The notes: generated from the sequence alone by a model not told the origin. 64,000 nucleotides of DNA from Legionella spiritensis (GCF_900186965.1 NZ_LT906457.1:2692501-2756500), one strand, 5' to 3'; positions 52,528-61,914 are shown, counted from the stretch's first letter. Numbers and translations: made by a program.

Positions 52528-53687
52528 CTGCAATCAAAGCAGCCAGTATTCTTGTGATTAATGTGGGCTCTTCCAGCGTCAAATTTCAGCTTTTTTCAAG
52601 ACAATTAAACCCACAACTTTTAGTTCAAGGGAAGGTGGCTGATATTGGCGGGAGACCTTCCTTTATAACCACCGATGCCATACTAAACCCTGAGAATAAG
52701 CAGGCTGACAAAAAAATACTTTCTGATAATTGCTCGCACGAAGAGGCTTTATGCCGTATTTGGGACTGGATTGAGGAGTGGAGTGAACAATGGCAGGTGA
52801 CTTCAGTTGCTCATCGCGTTGTCCATGGCGGGACCCTCTTTAAAAACAGTGTGATAGTCAATCCACATGTCATGCAGAAATTATGGGCATTAGCCCCATT
52901 GGCTCCTTTACATCAACCCCATAATCTCAAAGCCATTGAGCTCATCAGTACTCTGAAGCCAGAGGTACTTCAAATTGCTTGTTTTGATACAGCGTTTCAT
53001 GCCCATCATAAGGCTTTGTTCACCGAGTATGCATTGCCACAAAAGATAAGGGAGCAAGGTGTTCGTCGTTATGGGTTTCATGGATTATCGTATGAATGGA
53101 TTGTTCACACCTTGCGGCGATATGAGCCGTCATTAGTTGAGGGACGGCTTATTGCGGCCCATATTGGCAATGGAGCAAGTTTGTGCGCGATGCGTAATGG
53201 AGTAAGTATTGATACGACGATGGGCATGACTGCCTTGGATGGATTACCCATGGGAACTCGTTGTGGGAGCCTTGATGCCGGCGCTGTGACGTTTATGATG
53301 CGTCATTTAGGCTTATCTACCGATGAGGTTGAGCGTCTTCTTTATAATGAATCTGGACTTCTTGGCTTATCAGGCTTAAGCAATGATGTGAAAATCTTGC
53401 AAGACAGTGAGGATACAAGGGCACAATTTGCATTAGATTATTTCTGCCTTAAAGCTGCCCAATTCATGGGGATGATGGCAGTAACCCTGGGTGGGATGGA
53501 TGCCATCGTGTTTACGGGCGGTATTGGTGAGAACTCAGCCTTTGTGCGAAACACTATCTTGCGTCATTTGAAATTTCTTAAACCTTTTGAAACACGGGTT
53601 GTTACAGCTAACGAAGAGCGCATGATGGCAATTCATACCATGTCACTTCTTGAGCGTCAAACGGGAGTAAAAGCTGATGGAGAATAA
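52524..53687 (+). CDS. ackA: Acetate kinase
   Basis: 387 residues. Start ATG overlaps the preceding stop (ATGA). Motifs are ILVINVGSSSVKFQLF (ATP-binding strand), SVAHRVVHGG, CFDTAFHAHH, RRYGFHGLSYEW, and the substrate block DGLPMGTRCGSLDAGAVTFM. Conserved catalytic Arg/His residues appear in place. The product makes ATP and acetate (or propionate) from acyl phosphate, or works in reverse. Length is slightly below the usual 400. The 3' end overlaps the fabI gene by 11 bp. Confidence 0.92.
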   Translation: MTAIKAASILVINVGSSSVKFQLFSRQLNPQLLVQGKVADIGGRPSFITTDAILNPENKQADKKILSDNCSHEEALCRIWDWIEEWSEQWQVTSVAHRVVHGGTLFKNSVIVNPHVMQKLWALAPLAPLHQPHNLKAIELISTLKPEVLQIACFDTAFHAHHKALFTEYALPQKIREQGVRRYGFHGLSYEWIVHTLRRYEPSLVEGRLIAAHIGNGASLCAMRNGVSIDTTMGMTALDGLPMGTRCGSLDAGAVTFMMRHLGLSTDEVERLLYNESGLLGLSGLSNDVKILQDSEDTRAQFALDYFCLKAAQFMGMMAVTLGGMDAIVFTGGIGENSAFVRNTILRHLKFLKPFETRVVTANEERMMAIHTMSLLERQTGVKADGE

Positions 53688-54432
53688 AAAAGGATTGATT
53701 GTTGGAATTGCCAATGAGTACTCCATCGCCTGGGGTTGTACTAAAGCATTGCATGAAGCGGGCGGCGAATTGGCAATCACCTATCAAAATGAGAAAACCA
53801 GGGGCTATGTACAGCCTTTGGCTGAAAAAGTTTCATCTCCTATTGTTATGCCTTTGGACGTGACGGATAAGGAACAATTTGATGCCCTATTTCAGAAAAT
53901 AAAAGACCGCTGGGGTCGTCTTGATTTTGTTATCCATGCGATTGCCTTTGCCCCAAAAACTGATTTACAGGGTCGTGTTGTCGATTGCTCGAAAGACGGC
54001 TTCATGATGGCGATGGATATTTCTTGTCATTCGCTCATCCGATTGGCAAAAGCCGCTGAACCACTGATGGTCGATGGAGGGAGTATCATAACCATGAGTT
54101 ATTATGGTGCCGAAAAAGTGGTCAAAAATTACAATCTCATGGGGCCTGTTAAAGCGGCTTTGGAAACCTCAGTACGCTATCTCGCCATGGAACTTGGCAG
54201 TAAAAAGATTCGAGTCAATGCCATTTCTCCAGGGCCAATAAGCACTCGTGCAGCCTCAGGTTTAGCTGATTTTGATACGCTGATGGAACAGGCAGCAAAG
54301 GAAGCGCCCTTGCATCAACTGGTTACAATAGAGGACATTGGTGAAACAGCCTCATTTTTGGTATCCGATAAAGCCGCCTCCATCACTGGTCAGACTCTTT
54401 ATGTGGATAGCGGCTACAATATTAAGGGCTAA
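53677..54432 (+). CDS. fabI: Enoyl-ACP reductase FabI-type
   Basis: 251 residues. N-terminal cofactor motif KKGLIVGIANEYSIAWGCTK (FabI uses GxxxxxSxxxG), MPLDVTDKEQFD, HAIAFAPK, the catalytic Tyr-x6-Lys (YYGAEKVVKNYN, PVKAALE), and RVNAISPGPISTRAASG. It is the reductase that saturates enoyl chains. As a mobile second copy it could also confer tolerance to FabI-targeting compounds such as triclosan, but that depends on sequence details not examined. It is the last gene of the operon with phaC, Pta fusion and ackA. Confidence 0.9.
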   Translation: MENKKGLIVGIANEYSIAWGCTKALHEAGGELAITYQNEKTRGYVQPLAEKVSSPIVMPLDVTDKEQFDALFQKIKDRWGRLDFVIHAIAFAPKTDLQGRVVDCSKDGFMMAMDISCHSLIRLAKAAEPLMVDGGSIITMSYYGAEKVVKNYNLMGPVKAALETSVRYLAMELGSKKIRVNAISPGPISTRAASGLADFDTLMEQAAKEAPLHQLVTIEDIGETASFLVSDKAASITGQTLYVDSGYNIKG

Positions 54433-54481
54433 TAAACCAAAAGTCATTTTTTCTTTAAAAGTATTCTTGGTCATTTAGTAA

Positions 54482-55225
54482 TTACATGTATTGTCCACCA
54501 TTGATATCAAAGTTAGCACCCGTGATAAAGCCACTTTGTTCATCAGCAAGAAAAGCAACGACCCGAGCAATTTCCTGAGGTTTGCCTAATCGCCCCACAG
54601 GAATTTGAGCGACAATGGCTTCTAAAACATCATCCCTCATCGCGGCAAGCATCTCCGTATTAATGTAGCCAGGGGAGACCGTGTTCACGGTAATTCCTTT
54701 CTTTGCGACTTCTTGCGCCAGGCTTTTGGTAAAACCATATAACGCCGATTTACTGGTGGCATAATTACATTGTCCGAACTGCCCTTTGCGCCCATTAATG
54801 GAGGAGATTGTGATAATACGCCCATAACCATTATCCAACATGTTGGATAATACGGTTTTCGTCATATTAAAAACGCTAGTTAAATTGGCATTAATGACTT
54901 CTTGCCATTGTTCCTGTGTCATTTTTTTCAAGCTGGCATCATGGGTAACGCCTGCATTATTAACTAGAACGTCAATTTTGCCGTACTTCTCTATCACCAA
55001 ATCCGTTAATTTTTCACAATCATTGAAGGAAGAAATATCCGCATAGGCAATGTCGATATCAAATCCTTGCATGGATTGTTTTTTCTGCCATTCTCTTGCT
55101 AATTCGTGATGGCCATGTTTGAAGTAGCAAGCAATCACTTGATAATTGAGGTTTTGCATTTCTTGACATATGGCTGTTCCAATGCCACCAGTTCCTCCCG
55201 TTACTAAAGCAATTCGTTTATTCAC
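54482..55225 (-). CDS. phaB: Acetoacetyl-CoA reductase (PhaB-type SDR)
   Basis: 247 residues. SDR motifs: RIALVTGGTGGIGTAICQEM, VNNAG, the PhaB-like INGRKGQFGQCNYATSKSAL with YATSK, and PVGRLGKPQEIARVVAFLA. The GQFGQ(C/T)NY segment is characteristic of PhaB acetoacetyl-CoA reductases. It provides (R)-3-hydroxybutyryl-CoA for the polymerase phaC. The gene points toward fabI (convergent, with a 50-bp gap) and follows the cold-shock gene by 29 bp. No beta-ketothiolase (PhaA) lies in the window. Confidence 0.88.
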   Translation of the reverse strand: MNKRIALVTGGTGGIGTAICQEMQNLNYQVIACYFKHGHHELAREWQKKQSMQGFDIDIAYADISSFNDCEKLTDLVIEKYGKIDVLVNNAGVTHDASLKKMTQEQWQEVINANLTSVFNMTKTVLSNMLDNGYGRIITISSINGRKGQFGQCNYATSKSALYGFTKSLAQEVAKKGITVNTVSPGYINTEMLAAMRDDVLEAIVAQIPVGRLGKPQEIARVVAFLADEQSGFITGANFDINGGQYM

Positions 55226-55254
55226 CTTCCTTCCTCCTTGATTTGGTTATTTAA

Positions 55255-55464
55255 TTATTTAACGAGTTCAACGTCCTCTGCTTGCGGCCCTTTTTGTCCT
55301 TTGCCTACTTTAAACAGAACGGTTGCCCCTTCGGGAAGGGTTTTAAAACCGCTACTTTGTATGGCACTGAAATGGACAAAATAATCCTTGCCACTACTTT
55401 CAATAAAGCCAAAGCCCTTGCCTTCATTAAACCATTTTACTTTACCGCGAATTTTATTTGTCAT
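55255..55464 (-). CDS. Cold-shock domain protein (CspA-type)
   Basis: 69 residues, a single cold-shock domain. RNP motifs [17 protein letters not shown] and DYFVHFSAI are intact. It binds single-stranded RNA/DNA as a chaperone. It lies upstream of phaB on the same strand and may share its transcript. AAAA-rich upstream sequence (GGGAAAAAACCAAA) contains the probable ribosome site. Confidence 0.92.
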   Translation of the reverse strand: MTNKIRGKVKWFNEGKGFGFIESSGKDYFVHFSAIQSSGFKTLPEGATVLFKVGKGQKGPQAEDVELVK

Positions 55465-55648
55465 TTTGGTTTTTTCCCTGATGATTTTAGTGCTTTATAG
55501 TGTCATGCTACATGATTCTCTGTGTCAATAGTCAGTATTTTAGCTCAGCAATCCTGGATTTTTTTATTCTTTCTAAGTCATGGGGTTTTAAAACCAAAAG
55601 ACATAATCAAAAGAACTGAGGAGAATTATTGCTTGTCGCATTCCTTTC

Positions 55649-56077
55649 TCAATTAATTGAATCAAAGGGCTTAGTTTCTTCTTCCATCTTTTTCAATGAA
55701 ACAACTTTATCACACTGAATCTCAATGGTATTTGTTTTACGTGTTGATACACCCCAGCATCTTATCCTTTTTCCATCTATATTCATTGATAGGATATGAA
55801 TAATCAAATTTTTTCCATAGGTGTTATCTATCTTAATATCTTGAGTATTACTTGTTTTTGTAGTAATTCTCCCAATTGAATTTCCATTACGATGGAACTC
55901 TATTAATATCTCGATATTGGATAAAGATACATTTTTTATTTTGGAATCTTTATGATATTTAATATGATAGGATTCCATGCCTGCATAGGCGTTTATTTCT
56001 GTGAAGAAAAAAATAACAGTAAGAATAACCTTAAAAAGGCTCATTTTTTCTATTTTAGACAGTCTGATATGCTTCAT
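55649..56077 (-). CDS. Hypothetical secreted protein
   Basis: About 142 residues from the ATG at 56077, preferred because GGGGAG is about 10 nt upstream; ATG 56086 is too close and 56044 has no ribosome site. The signal peptide (SLFKVILTVIFFFTEINAYA) precedes a beta-strand-rich mature domain with two cysteines and a His/Lys-rich opening (YHIKYHKDSKIKNV). It ends in a charged tail. No family is recognised. It reads toward the cold-shock gene. Confidence 0.6.
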   Translation of the reverse strand: MKHIRLSKIEKMSLFKVILTVIFFFTEINAYAGMESYHIKYHKDSKIKNVSLSNIEILIEFHRNGNSIGRITTKTSNTQDIKIDNTYGKNLIIHILSMNIDGKRIRCWGVSTRKTNTIEIQCDKVVSLKKMEEETKPFDSIN

Positions 56078-56222
56078 GCGAGTCATGCTCCCCTTATTTT
56101 TTTTGATATCCCAATAAAAATTTTCATGCGCCCCAATTCCATAAAGTTCTATATTGATAAGCAGTAAATTTTTGCGTGAATGGAACTACTAACCGCAATC
56201 CTTTTAAATAACCACTTAGCAT

Positions 56223-56306
56223 TATATCTGAACTGGCTCATCATTATTTAATGCTGTTTTTACCATGCGAGTTTGACTCTTTTCCAATGCATTGACTGCA
56301 AAAAAT
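56223..56306 (+). repeat. Long direct repeat, right copy
   Basis: About 83 bp beginning TATATCTGAACTGGCTCATC match 23981-24064 in the same orientation with roughly nine differences. It lies between the secreted-protein gene and the first methyltransferase stop, in non-coding DNA. Confidence 0.6.
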
Positions 56307-56307
56307 A

Positions 56308-56925
56308 TTATTTACGTTGAAAAACAAAATAAATGAAACGTTGCTCCTTTCCCGCTGGAGTAATATGCGTCTCAAATTGACTGTCTAATAAGATAAATTC
56401 ATTACCAAGCTCATACTGTATGGAGGGATTATCATATTGAACGATGTCAAGTCCACTGCATTTTTGGGGACCGTCTTTAGCAAATGTTGCAATAATAATA
56501 TGCGAACCTGATTTTACAGTATTTTTGAGTACATTAACGTACAATTGCCTTGATTTTATGTCTGTCAAAAAATGAAAAACGGCGCGATCATGCCAGATAT
56601 CATAAGTATGAGGAGGTATAAATGCAGTAATATCTTTCTCAAACCATTCGATCGTTGTTGCCTGGTCGGAAAGTCTATTTTTTACATGTTCAATCGCTTG
56701 ACCGGATATATCCAATACTGCAAGATTTGAATATCCTGATTTCAGTAAGTGATCAACTAGAATGGATGCACCACCGCCAACATCAATGATTCGCGCATTT
56801 TTATCGCTGAAACACCGGATAATTTTTAATGAAATAGTCGGTTCTTGTTGGTACCAGCTTACATTTTGAGGAAGTTTTTCAGTGTAAATACTTTCCCAAT
56901 GAATTTTAGTATTCTCTTTATTCAT
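56308..56925 (-). CDS. Class I SAM-dependent methyltransferase
   Basis: 205 residues. The SAM-binding motif ARIIDVGGGASILVDHLLKS is near residues 44-63, with the acidic tip in LAVLDISGQAIEHVK and the motif IWHDRAVFHFLTD later. It lacks membrane segments. This pattern occurs in small-molecule methyltransferases, including some that act on metalloids and thiols (TehB-like), but the substrate is unknown. It is the lower member of a run of four minus-strand genes (to 59485). Confidence 0.85.
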   Translation of the reverse strand: MNKENTKIHWESIYTEKLPQNVSWYQQEPTISLKIIRCFSDKNARIIDVGGGASILVDHLLKSGYSNLAVLDISGQAIEHVKNRLSDQATTIEWFEKDITAFIPPHTYDIWHDRAVFHFLTDIKSRQLYVNVLKNTVKSGSHIIIATFAKDGPQKCSGLDIVQYDNPSIQYELGNEFILLDSQFETHITPAGKEQRFIYFVFQRK

Positions 56926-56973
56926 CTTTTTTAGTTCATTTTATATCAATACAATCATTAAGCATTATAGCCA

Positions 56974-57639
56974 CTAACTAATACCGCTATCAACGTCATA
57001 AAACCTATTAATTGCTTTGATAACAACAAATCCACCCTCTCCACACCCTGGTTTAACGAGTTCTGGCGTAACAATCTTATCCAGCGGAGAAAAAATAGTT
57101 TGATAAACCTCTTTCTTTGAAAATCCCAATTGATTGATTAATGCCATCAATTCATCTACTGAATAAAAATGGGCATTCTGGTAAAAAGAGTTATCCATTT
57201 TTTGGGTCTCATACAAACGGCCTAATGGCGAGTTTTTATCAATCATACCAATGATTAAGACGCCATTTGATTTAAGGACACGTTTTGCCTCGCTGAACGC
57301 TTTTTGGGGAGAATCAAGAAAGCAGACTACTGTATTAAATAAAATATAATCAAATTGATTAGTTGCAAATGGCAGGGATTCTGCCACACCTTCATAGATA
57401 TTAATACCCCGAGATTTAGCAATTTCACCTAATTTTTTGGCAGATTCAATGCCAGTTTTTATTCCAAGCGCCGCGGCAAATCGTCCTGAGCCCACACCAA
57501 TTTCCAGTCCTTCGCCGGATTTTGGCATGACTTTCCTAAGCGCTGCAATCTCTGACTTAAAAACAGCTTGATGTTGGTCAAACCACTGATCATAATCTTG
57601 TGCGAACTGATTAAATGGGTTGATATTTTTTTCGCTCAT
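56974..57639 (-). CDS. Class I SAM-dependent methyltransferase (Methyltransf_11-like)
   Basis: 221 residues. The nucleotide-binding motif SGEGLEIGVGSGRFAAALGI is at about residues 38-57, followed by the second acidic strand (IYEGVAESLPFATNQFDYIL) and a hydrophobic helix region with KRVLKSNGVLIIG. The Methyltransf_11 fold is clear. The catalytic target cannot be told. The gene lies 48 bp before the downstream methyltransferase and 26 bp after the exchanger gene, suggesting one transcript for all four genes. Confidence 0.87.
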   Translation of the reverse strand: MSEKNINPFNQFAQDYDQWFDQHQAVFKSEIAALRKVMPKSGEGLEIGVGSGRFAAALGIKTGIESAKKLGEIAKSRGINIYEGVAESLPFATNQFDYILFNTVVCFLDSPQKAFSEAKRVLKSNGVLIIGMIDKNSPLGRLYETQKMDNSFYQNAHFYSVDELMALINQLGFSKKEVYQTIFSPLDKIVTPELVKPGCGEGGFVVIKAINRFYDVDSGIS

Positions 57640-57665
57640 GCGGCTTATGTCTCCTAAGAATTATT

Positions 57666-58625
57666 TCACTGCATATTATTTAATAAATAACCTACTGTGG
57701 CAAAGATTAAATACAAAATAACCAGGCTTCCACCCATCCATCGCGATATTCTTTGCGTTAGCATGAAAAGGGAAATTACAATCATGGTGAATAAACAAAA
57801 AGGCAGGTAAAAAAACAATGTTTGTTGATTAACCATTACAGGTTTTATCATGGAAATAATACTTGCATTAAACAGGAAAAACGCAAAAATTGAGCCGACC
57901 ACATTACCAAAGCTTATCTCAGATCTTCCTTTAAGTGCTGCAGGCAATTCTCGTACTATTTCTTCAATGCTGACTAAAAAAGCCAGAATAATCATTCCGA
58001 AAAAGGAACCGGAAAGTCCAAAATAACGAATCATGGTTTTAGATGCCATAACGATGAACTCACTACCGACAATAATGGCTGCAAGAGAAAGAAACAAGAG
58101 GCCTGCGTCTTTCCATCGATGCTCTTTTTTAGCGTGAGCAATGGTCTCAAAAAGTTCATCAGATGGTTTGATGTCATACCCCTTTTTATTAAGCCATAAG
58201 AGATAAATTACGGAGAAAATAAAACCTACAAATAAAATCAGGCCGTCAATTCTTGAAAGCACACCATCGAGTGATAACAGACCTAACAGAAGAATGGCAA
58301 GATTAGGTAAAATGAGTATCCGCTTTGGTGTTCGCTTAAATTGCATGGGTGCAATGAATGCAGTAATACCCAACGCCAGCGCTATAGCTACCATCGCAGC
58401 ACCAATGATGGAACCTAAGGCAATACCAGCCATATTGTTAAAAGTACCGACTGCTCCAACAGCTAAGTTTTCCGGGTCAAAACCTATAAAAACGACGCTA
58501 ATGAAAAATGCCGAGATACCAAATCCCCTAGAAGTTCCCACGGCCCCTTTCAGCAGTTTCTCAGCAAAATAAAGTACTAAGGAAAATCCTACAATAAAGA
58601 GCCCAAATGCCGTAAAAATATTCAC
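57666..58625 (-). CDS. CaCA-family cation exchanger
   Basis: About 319 residues starting at the GTG at 58625, chosen for AGGAG six bases upstream; the longer frame begins inside the neighbour. Ten hydrophobic helices contain two inverted halves with the family motifs: GFDPENLAVGAVGTFNN and ALGSIIGAAMVAIALALG in the first, IEEIVRELPAAL and FGNVVGSIFAFFLFNAS in the second. Members exchange Na+ or H+ for Ca2+ or related cations. The loss of some usual acidic residues in the repeat suggests a variant specificity. It follows the hydroxylase gene and overlaps its end only if the long start is used. Confidence 0.85.
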   Translation of the reverse strand: MNIFTAFGLFIVGFSLVLYFAEKLLKGAVGTSRGFGISAFFISVVFIGFDPENLAVGAVGTFNNMAGIALGSIIGAAMVAIALALGITAFIAPMQFKRTPKRILILPNLAILLLGLLSLDGVLSRIDGLILFVGFIFSVIYLLWLNKKGYDIKPSDELFETIAHAKKEHRWKDAGLLFLSLAAIIVGSEFIVMASKTMIRYFGLSGSFFGMIILAFLVSIEEIVRELPAALKGRSEISFGNVVGSIFAFFLFNASIISMIKPVMVNQQTLFFYLPFCLFTMIVISLFMLTQRISRWMGGSLVILYLIFATVGYLLNNMQ

Positions 58626-58633
58626 TTTTGCTC

Positions 58634-59485
58634 CTATTCTGCCAGCCACTGGACTCGGCGTCGTATCTCTTCTCCCCTGGATAATCGTTTATGACCAGAT
58701 TCGTCCTTCCAATATTCCCGCTGTTGGGCAAACGGTAATATCATTACTTGTTTTAAGTGGTTATCTTTTTTCATCGCATATCCAGGAACTCCGATATCAA
58801 TTTCTTCCTGGGATATACCTAAGCCGATTGTCCGGTGTAACCTGTCCCAAACCGAAAAAACAACGGAGTAGTTCGAATCTGTCTCCTTTTTGAAATTAGA
58901 GTGATGAATGCCATGCATCCTCGGTGTTACGAAAATAAGGTTCAGTACCCGTTCCAAACGCAACGGAAGGCGCAGGTTTGAATGATGGAAAAAAGTACCA
59001 ATCTGAAATATGGCTTCGTAAATCACAAAAGTGCTCACTGATACGCCGATGAGTGCCACTTGAATAGCTCGAAAGATTGTGGAAAGCGCCACCTCACCTG
59101 GGTGAAACCTAAAACCTGTGGAAACATCAAGATCGAGATCCATATGATGTACATTATGAAAACGCCAAAGAAACGGAATTTTGTGGTTGGTAATATGCCA
59201 ATAATAGAAGCTAAGATCTAACAGCAAAAAGCCGACCAAAGTTTCCCAAAGCCCTGTGAGTCTAAGCCACCGTATTAGTCCGAATGGCGTGCTGGCGGTC
59301 CAGCCGAGAAAAAAGCTTGTCGTCGGACGTATCAGCAGAAAAGCGACTGTAAAGGTAGTCATGGAAACTGCAATATTGACAGTCAGACGGGAAAACGTGT
59401 CTCTTTTGCGCTTCCTGAGAGGAAACACTCTTTCCAGGAAAAACAAAATTAGTGCGAATCCAGCCGCAATGAATATCCCAGTCAA
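58634..59485 (-). CDS. Sterol desaturase/fatty-acid hydroxylase family protein
   Basis: 283 residues with four to five hydrophobic segments and the family's His boxes: YYWHITNHKIPFLWRFHNVH (HxxxH and HxxHH), FHHSN, and MHGIHHSNFKKETDSNYS. These His clusters bind the di-iron centre of membrane hydroxylases and desaturases acting on lipids or sterol-like substrates. A signal-like first helix (GIFIAAGFALILFFLERVF) is the first transmembrane span. It is the first gene of the four-gene minus-strand run. The substrate is unknown. Confidence 0.88.
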   Translation of the reverse strand: MTGIFIAAGFALILFFLERVFPLRKRKRDTFSRLTVNIAVSMTTFTVAFLLIRPTTSFFLGWTASTPFGLIRWLRLTGLWETLVGFLLLDLSFYYWHITNHKIPFLWRFHNVHHMDLDLDVSTGFRFHPGEVALSTIFRAIQVALIGVSVSTFVIYEAIFQIGTFFHHSNLRLPLRLERVLNLIFVTPRMHGIHHSNFKKETDSNYSVVFSVWDRLHRTIGLGISQEEIDIGVPGYAMKKDNHLKQVMILPFAQQREYWKDESGHKRLSRGEEIRRRVQWLAE

Positions 59486-59571
59486 TGCCTCATCCTTTTC
59501 ATTTTTAAAATGAAAGCACTATAGCAAATTTAATTGACCTTAAGTCTAAATTTGGCGAAAAATGTGGTTAA

Positions 59572-59664
59572 TCGTTGGCTGTCAAGGATTATCGAGGCAA
59601 TGAACAATTTATTGTCGGGGTCACAAGTGATCGATATTTAACCAAATGTGAGGTGGGTACGTAA
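59572..59664 (+). pseudogene. Short protein tail of unknown origin
   Basis: A stop-bounded frame reads VKDYRGNEQFIVGVTSDRYL and ends CEVGT. It has protein-like composition but no start or ribosome site. It may be the end of a conjugation-region gene truncated when the cargo was inserted. No family is assigned. Confidence 0.25.
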
Positions 59665-59727
59665 GAGTTGAATGTATGTCTGGCGGTGATTAAAACTTAT
59701 ATGACCACCGCCTTAATCAGATTAAAT

Positions 59728-61914
59728 CTAAACGATATGCACGACATTGCTTCCTCGCCATTGGCGCAGTTGATTGTATCTCCTAGCAATTTTTTCTATC
59801 GTTGGCTTTATTTGACGTTTAACACCCTCGATGCCTAGCTTGCTGAGGTTGGCTAAGTCATTAAAATCACTGAATTCCTTAGGATTTGATGATTGCTCCC
59901 CTGGTGCAAAGATTGGTATAACAATAAAGCCATTAACAGCATCAGCGGCTTCGCCAGCCTTTTCTTTGCCTGGGTTGATACCTTTTGATTGTTCAAGGTG
60001 TTTATCATCATCTGCGGCCAGCATGATCGGGGTATTAGGATATTTTTCATGTATAGCCTTTGCCACCGATTTTAGATTTCCTGAATCAAAGGCAGAAACG
60101 ACCGCTGGTAGCCCAGTGGCTTCTTTTATCGTTGCCGCAGTTGCATAACCCTCAGCAATGACAATAACAGGCGAATCAGCAAGTTTTTCTAAGCCACCTA
60201 ATGCATGAAAGCAGCCTTCCTTTCTGGAGTCTTTAGCAAAATTTTTGGTGCCATCATCACCGATGTATTGAATACTCCAGATTTTGCCATCAATATCCAT
60301 TGCAGGGATGCAGGTTATTTTATGAGCAGGGCTGGTATAAACACCGGAGTGAACCTGAATACCTTTTGATTTCATGTAAGGGGTTAGCTCGGTGGCCTCT
60401 TTCATTTTGGATAGCCTATGTTTTAGTTTGAGCGCGGTATTTTTATGCTTTTCATCAAGCTCAAGTTCTCGATTTTTCTGATTTTCGAGTGCCTGCACCT
60501 TGAGCGCTGATTTCTGCTCATCGGTTAATATATAACCTTTGCACTTCCATTTTAATTCGCTACCTGTGCGGTTATTTTTGATATAGCCTGCGGGAATACC
60601 ATCTAAATGGGCCACATAAAAGCCCGCCTTTTCACCGTGTTTATCATCGTCCATTTGTATTCGATGGGGTTTACCATCCATGATGGGATGATCGCCTGTT
60701 ACTATGGCGCCTAAGCTGATTAATGCTTCTTTGAATTCATCAGCAGGTGAAAGGGCTTTATCTTCTTGCAAAATTTGGTTTTCTGGAAGCCAGGCTTTGA
60801 TCTTTTCAATAGAAACACCAGGGTTTGCATACCAGCATTTTTGTTCTTTATCCCAAGCAATGGCAGGTGTACCATCAGCCAGTTTACCAACCACAGATTT
60901 TGCTTTGTCTTTTTCTTTGTAAGGGATACTAAGCCAGACTTTCTCAGAGATAGATTGTTTGGATTCCATGAGGATTTCCTCTTTTGGTTGTTCATCCCTG
61001 GTTTGAATGGAGTGCTCTTGATTAAGCTCTTGGACCTGTTCCAATGAGCAAATATGGCTGACTATCTTTTCCGCATCAGCTGACGCTCTGAATATTTCCA
61101 GCGGATCATCTTCTAAAACACGAATCCATGATTTGATATAGGCTGTGTGTTGAGAAGGGTCATGACCGATGCCAAGCTCTGCGCCTAACAGCATGCTGGC
61201 AATTTCAGCTCTTAATTCTTCTTTGGCATACCCTTCACTGCCAAATGGATGGCTCAAGTCTCGATTAAGCCTTGAAGCATGGCCACTCCAGTGGCCTAAT
61301 TCGTGAAGCGCTGTTGCATAATAATGGGCTGCAGATTTAAATTGCTCTTTGGGAGGAAGGTGAATGCTGTCGGTTGATAACCTGTAAAATGCTCTGTCGG
61401 CTTCCGAATGAAAAATGTTAGCACCAGAATTAATCAGCAAGTTTTCCGCTCTTTCAATTAAAGACCAGTCCTGTTCTTTTTGAACGAGTTCCGGCATATT
61501 ATCAATTTGTGAGGCATGGAAAACCCTGGCATAAAACACCTTGGGTCTTTCAAGGTTGACTTGCACTTTAACCGGATTACCATGCTCATCGAGGATTGGT
61601 TTTCCCGTCTCATCTTTTTTTACTTTTTCATCGGTGAACTTCCAATATTGAACGGTTGTGCCTTTTTCTCCCTTCCTCACTTGTGCATCAATGCTTTGGG
61701 CTTGTTTGTAGGTTAGCCAGCGATTGTCTCCGGTTTGATTCAGCATCAAATACAAAGCATTGATGCCGCGATAGCGCTTTCCTGTGACAGGGTTAAAAGG
61801 GATTTGGCCATTACCAATACCTGGCTCCCATGGCTTTAGCCATGGAGCGGTTCCAAGTTTCAAGCTTTCAATGATTTGATTGGCGACAATCTGGTGGTGA
61901 GACAACTTAGTCAT
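59728..61914 (-). CDS. traC: TraC-like primase (ArdC N-domain + TOPRIM)
   Basis: About 728 residues from the ATG at 61914, fixed by AGGAGG upstream. The N-terminal ArdC/DUF1738 domain (about 1-130) carries KPWEPGIGNGQIPFNPVTGK and YRGINALYLML, followed by a zincin-like motif ALHELGHWSGH near 205. The middle is rich in Lys/Glu. A C-terminal TOPRIM domain has VIVIAEGYATAATIK near 581 and LAADDDKH near 632. RP4 TraC joins an ArdC-like domain to a primase and is exported with the DNA. The gene order TraG-F-D-C matches Tra1. It may prime the transferred strand and shield against restriction. Confidence 0.85.
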   Translation of the reverse strand: MTKLSHHQIVANQIIESLKLGTAPWLKPWEPGIGNGQIPFNPVTGKRYRGINALYLMLNQTGDNRWLTYKQAQSIDAQVRKGEKGTTVQYWKFTDEKVKKDETGKPILDEHGNPVKVQVNLERPKVFYARVFHASQIDNMPELVQKEQDWSLIERAENLLINSGANIFHSEADRAFYRLSTDSIHLPPKEQFKSAAHYYATALHELGHWSGHASRLNRDLSHPFGSEGYAKEELRAEIASMLLGAELGIGHDPSQHTAYIKSWIRVLEDDPLEIFRASADAEKIVSHICSLEQVQELNQEHSIQTRDEQPKEEILMESKQSISEKVWLSIPYKEKDKAKSVVGKLADGTPAIAWDKEQKCWYANPGVSIEKIKAWLPENQILQEDKALSPADEFKEALISLGAIVTGDHPIMDGKPHRIQMDDDKHGEKAGFYVAHLDGIPAGYIKNNRTGSELKWKCKGYILTDEQKSALKVQALENQKNRELELDEKHKNTALKLKHRLSKMKEATELTPYMKSKGIQVHSGVYTSPAHKITCIPAMDIDGKIWSIQYIGDDGTKNFAKDSRKEGCFHALGGLEKLADSPVIVIAEGYATAATIKEATGLPAVVSAFDSGNLKSVAKAIHEKYPNTPIMLAADDDKHLEQSKGINPGKEKAGEAADAVNGFIVIPIFAPGEQSSNPKEFSDFNDLANLSKLGIEGVKRQIKPTIEKIARRYNQLRQWRGSNVVHIV

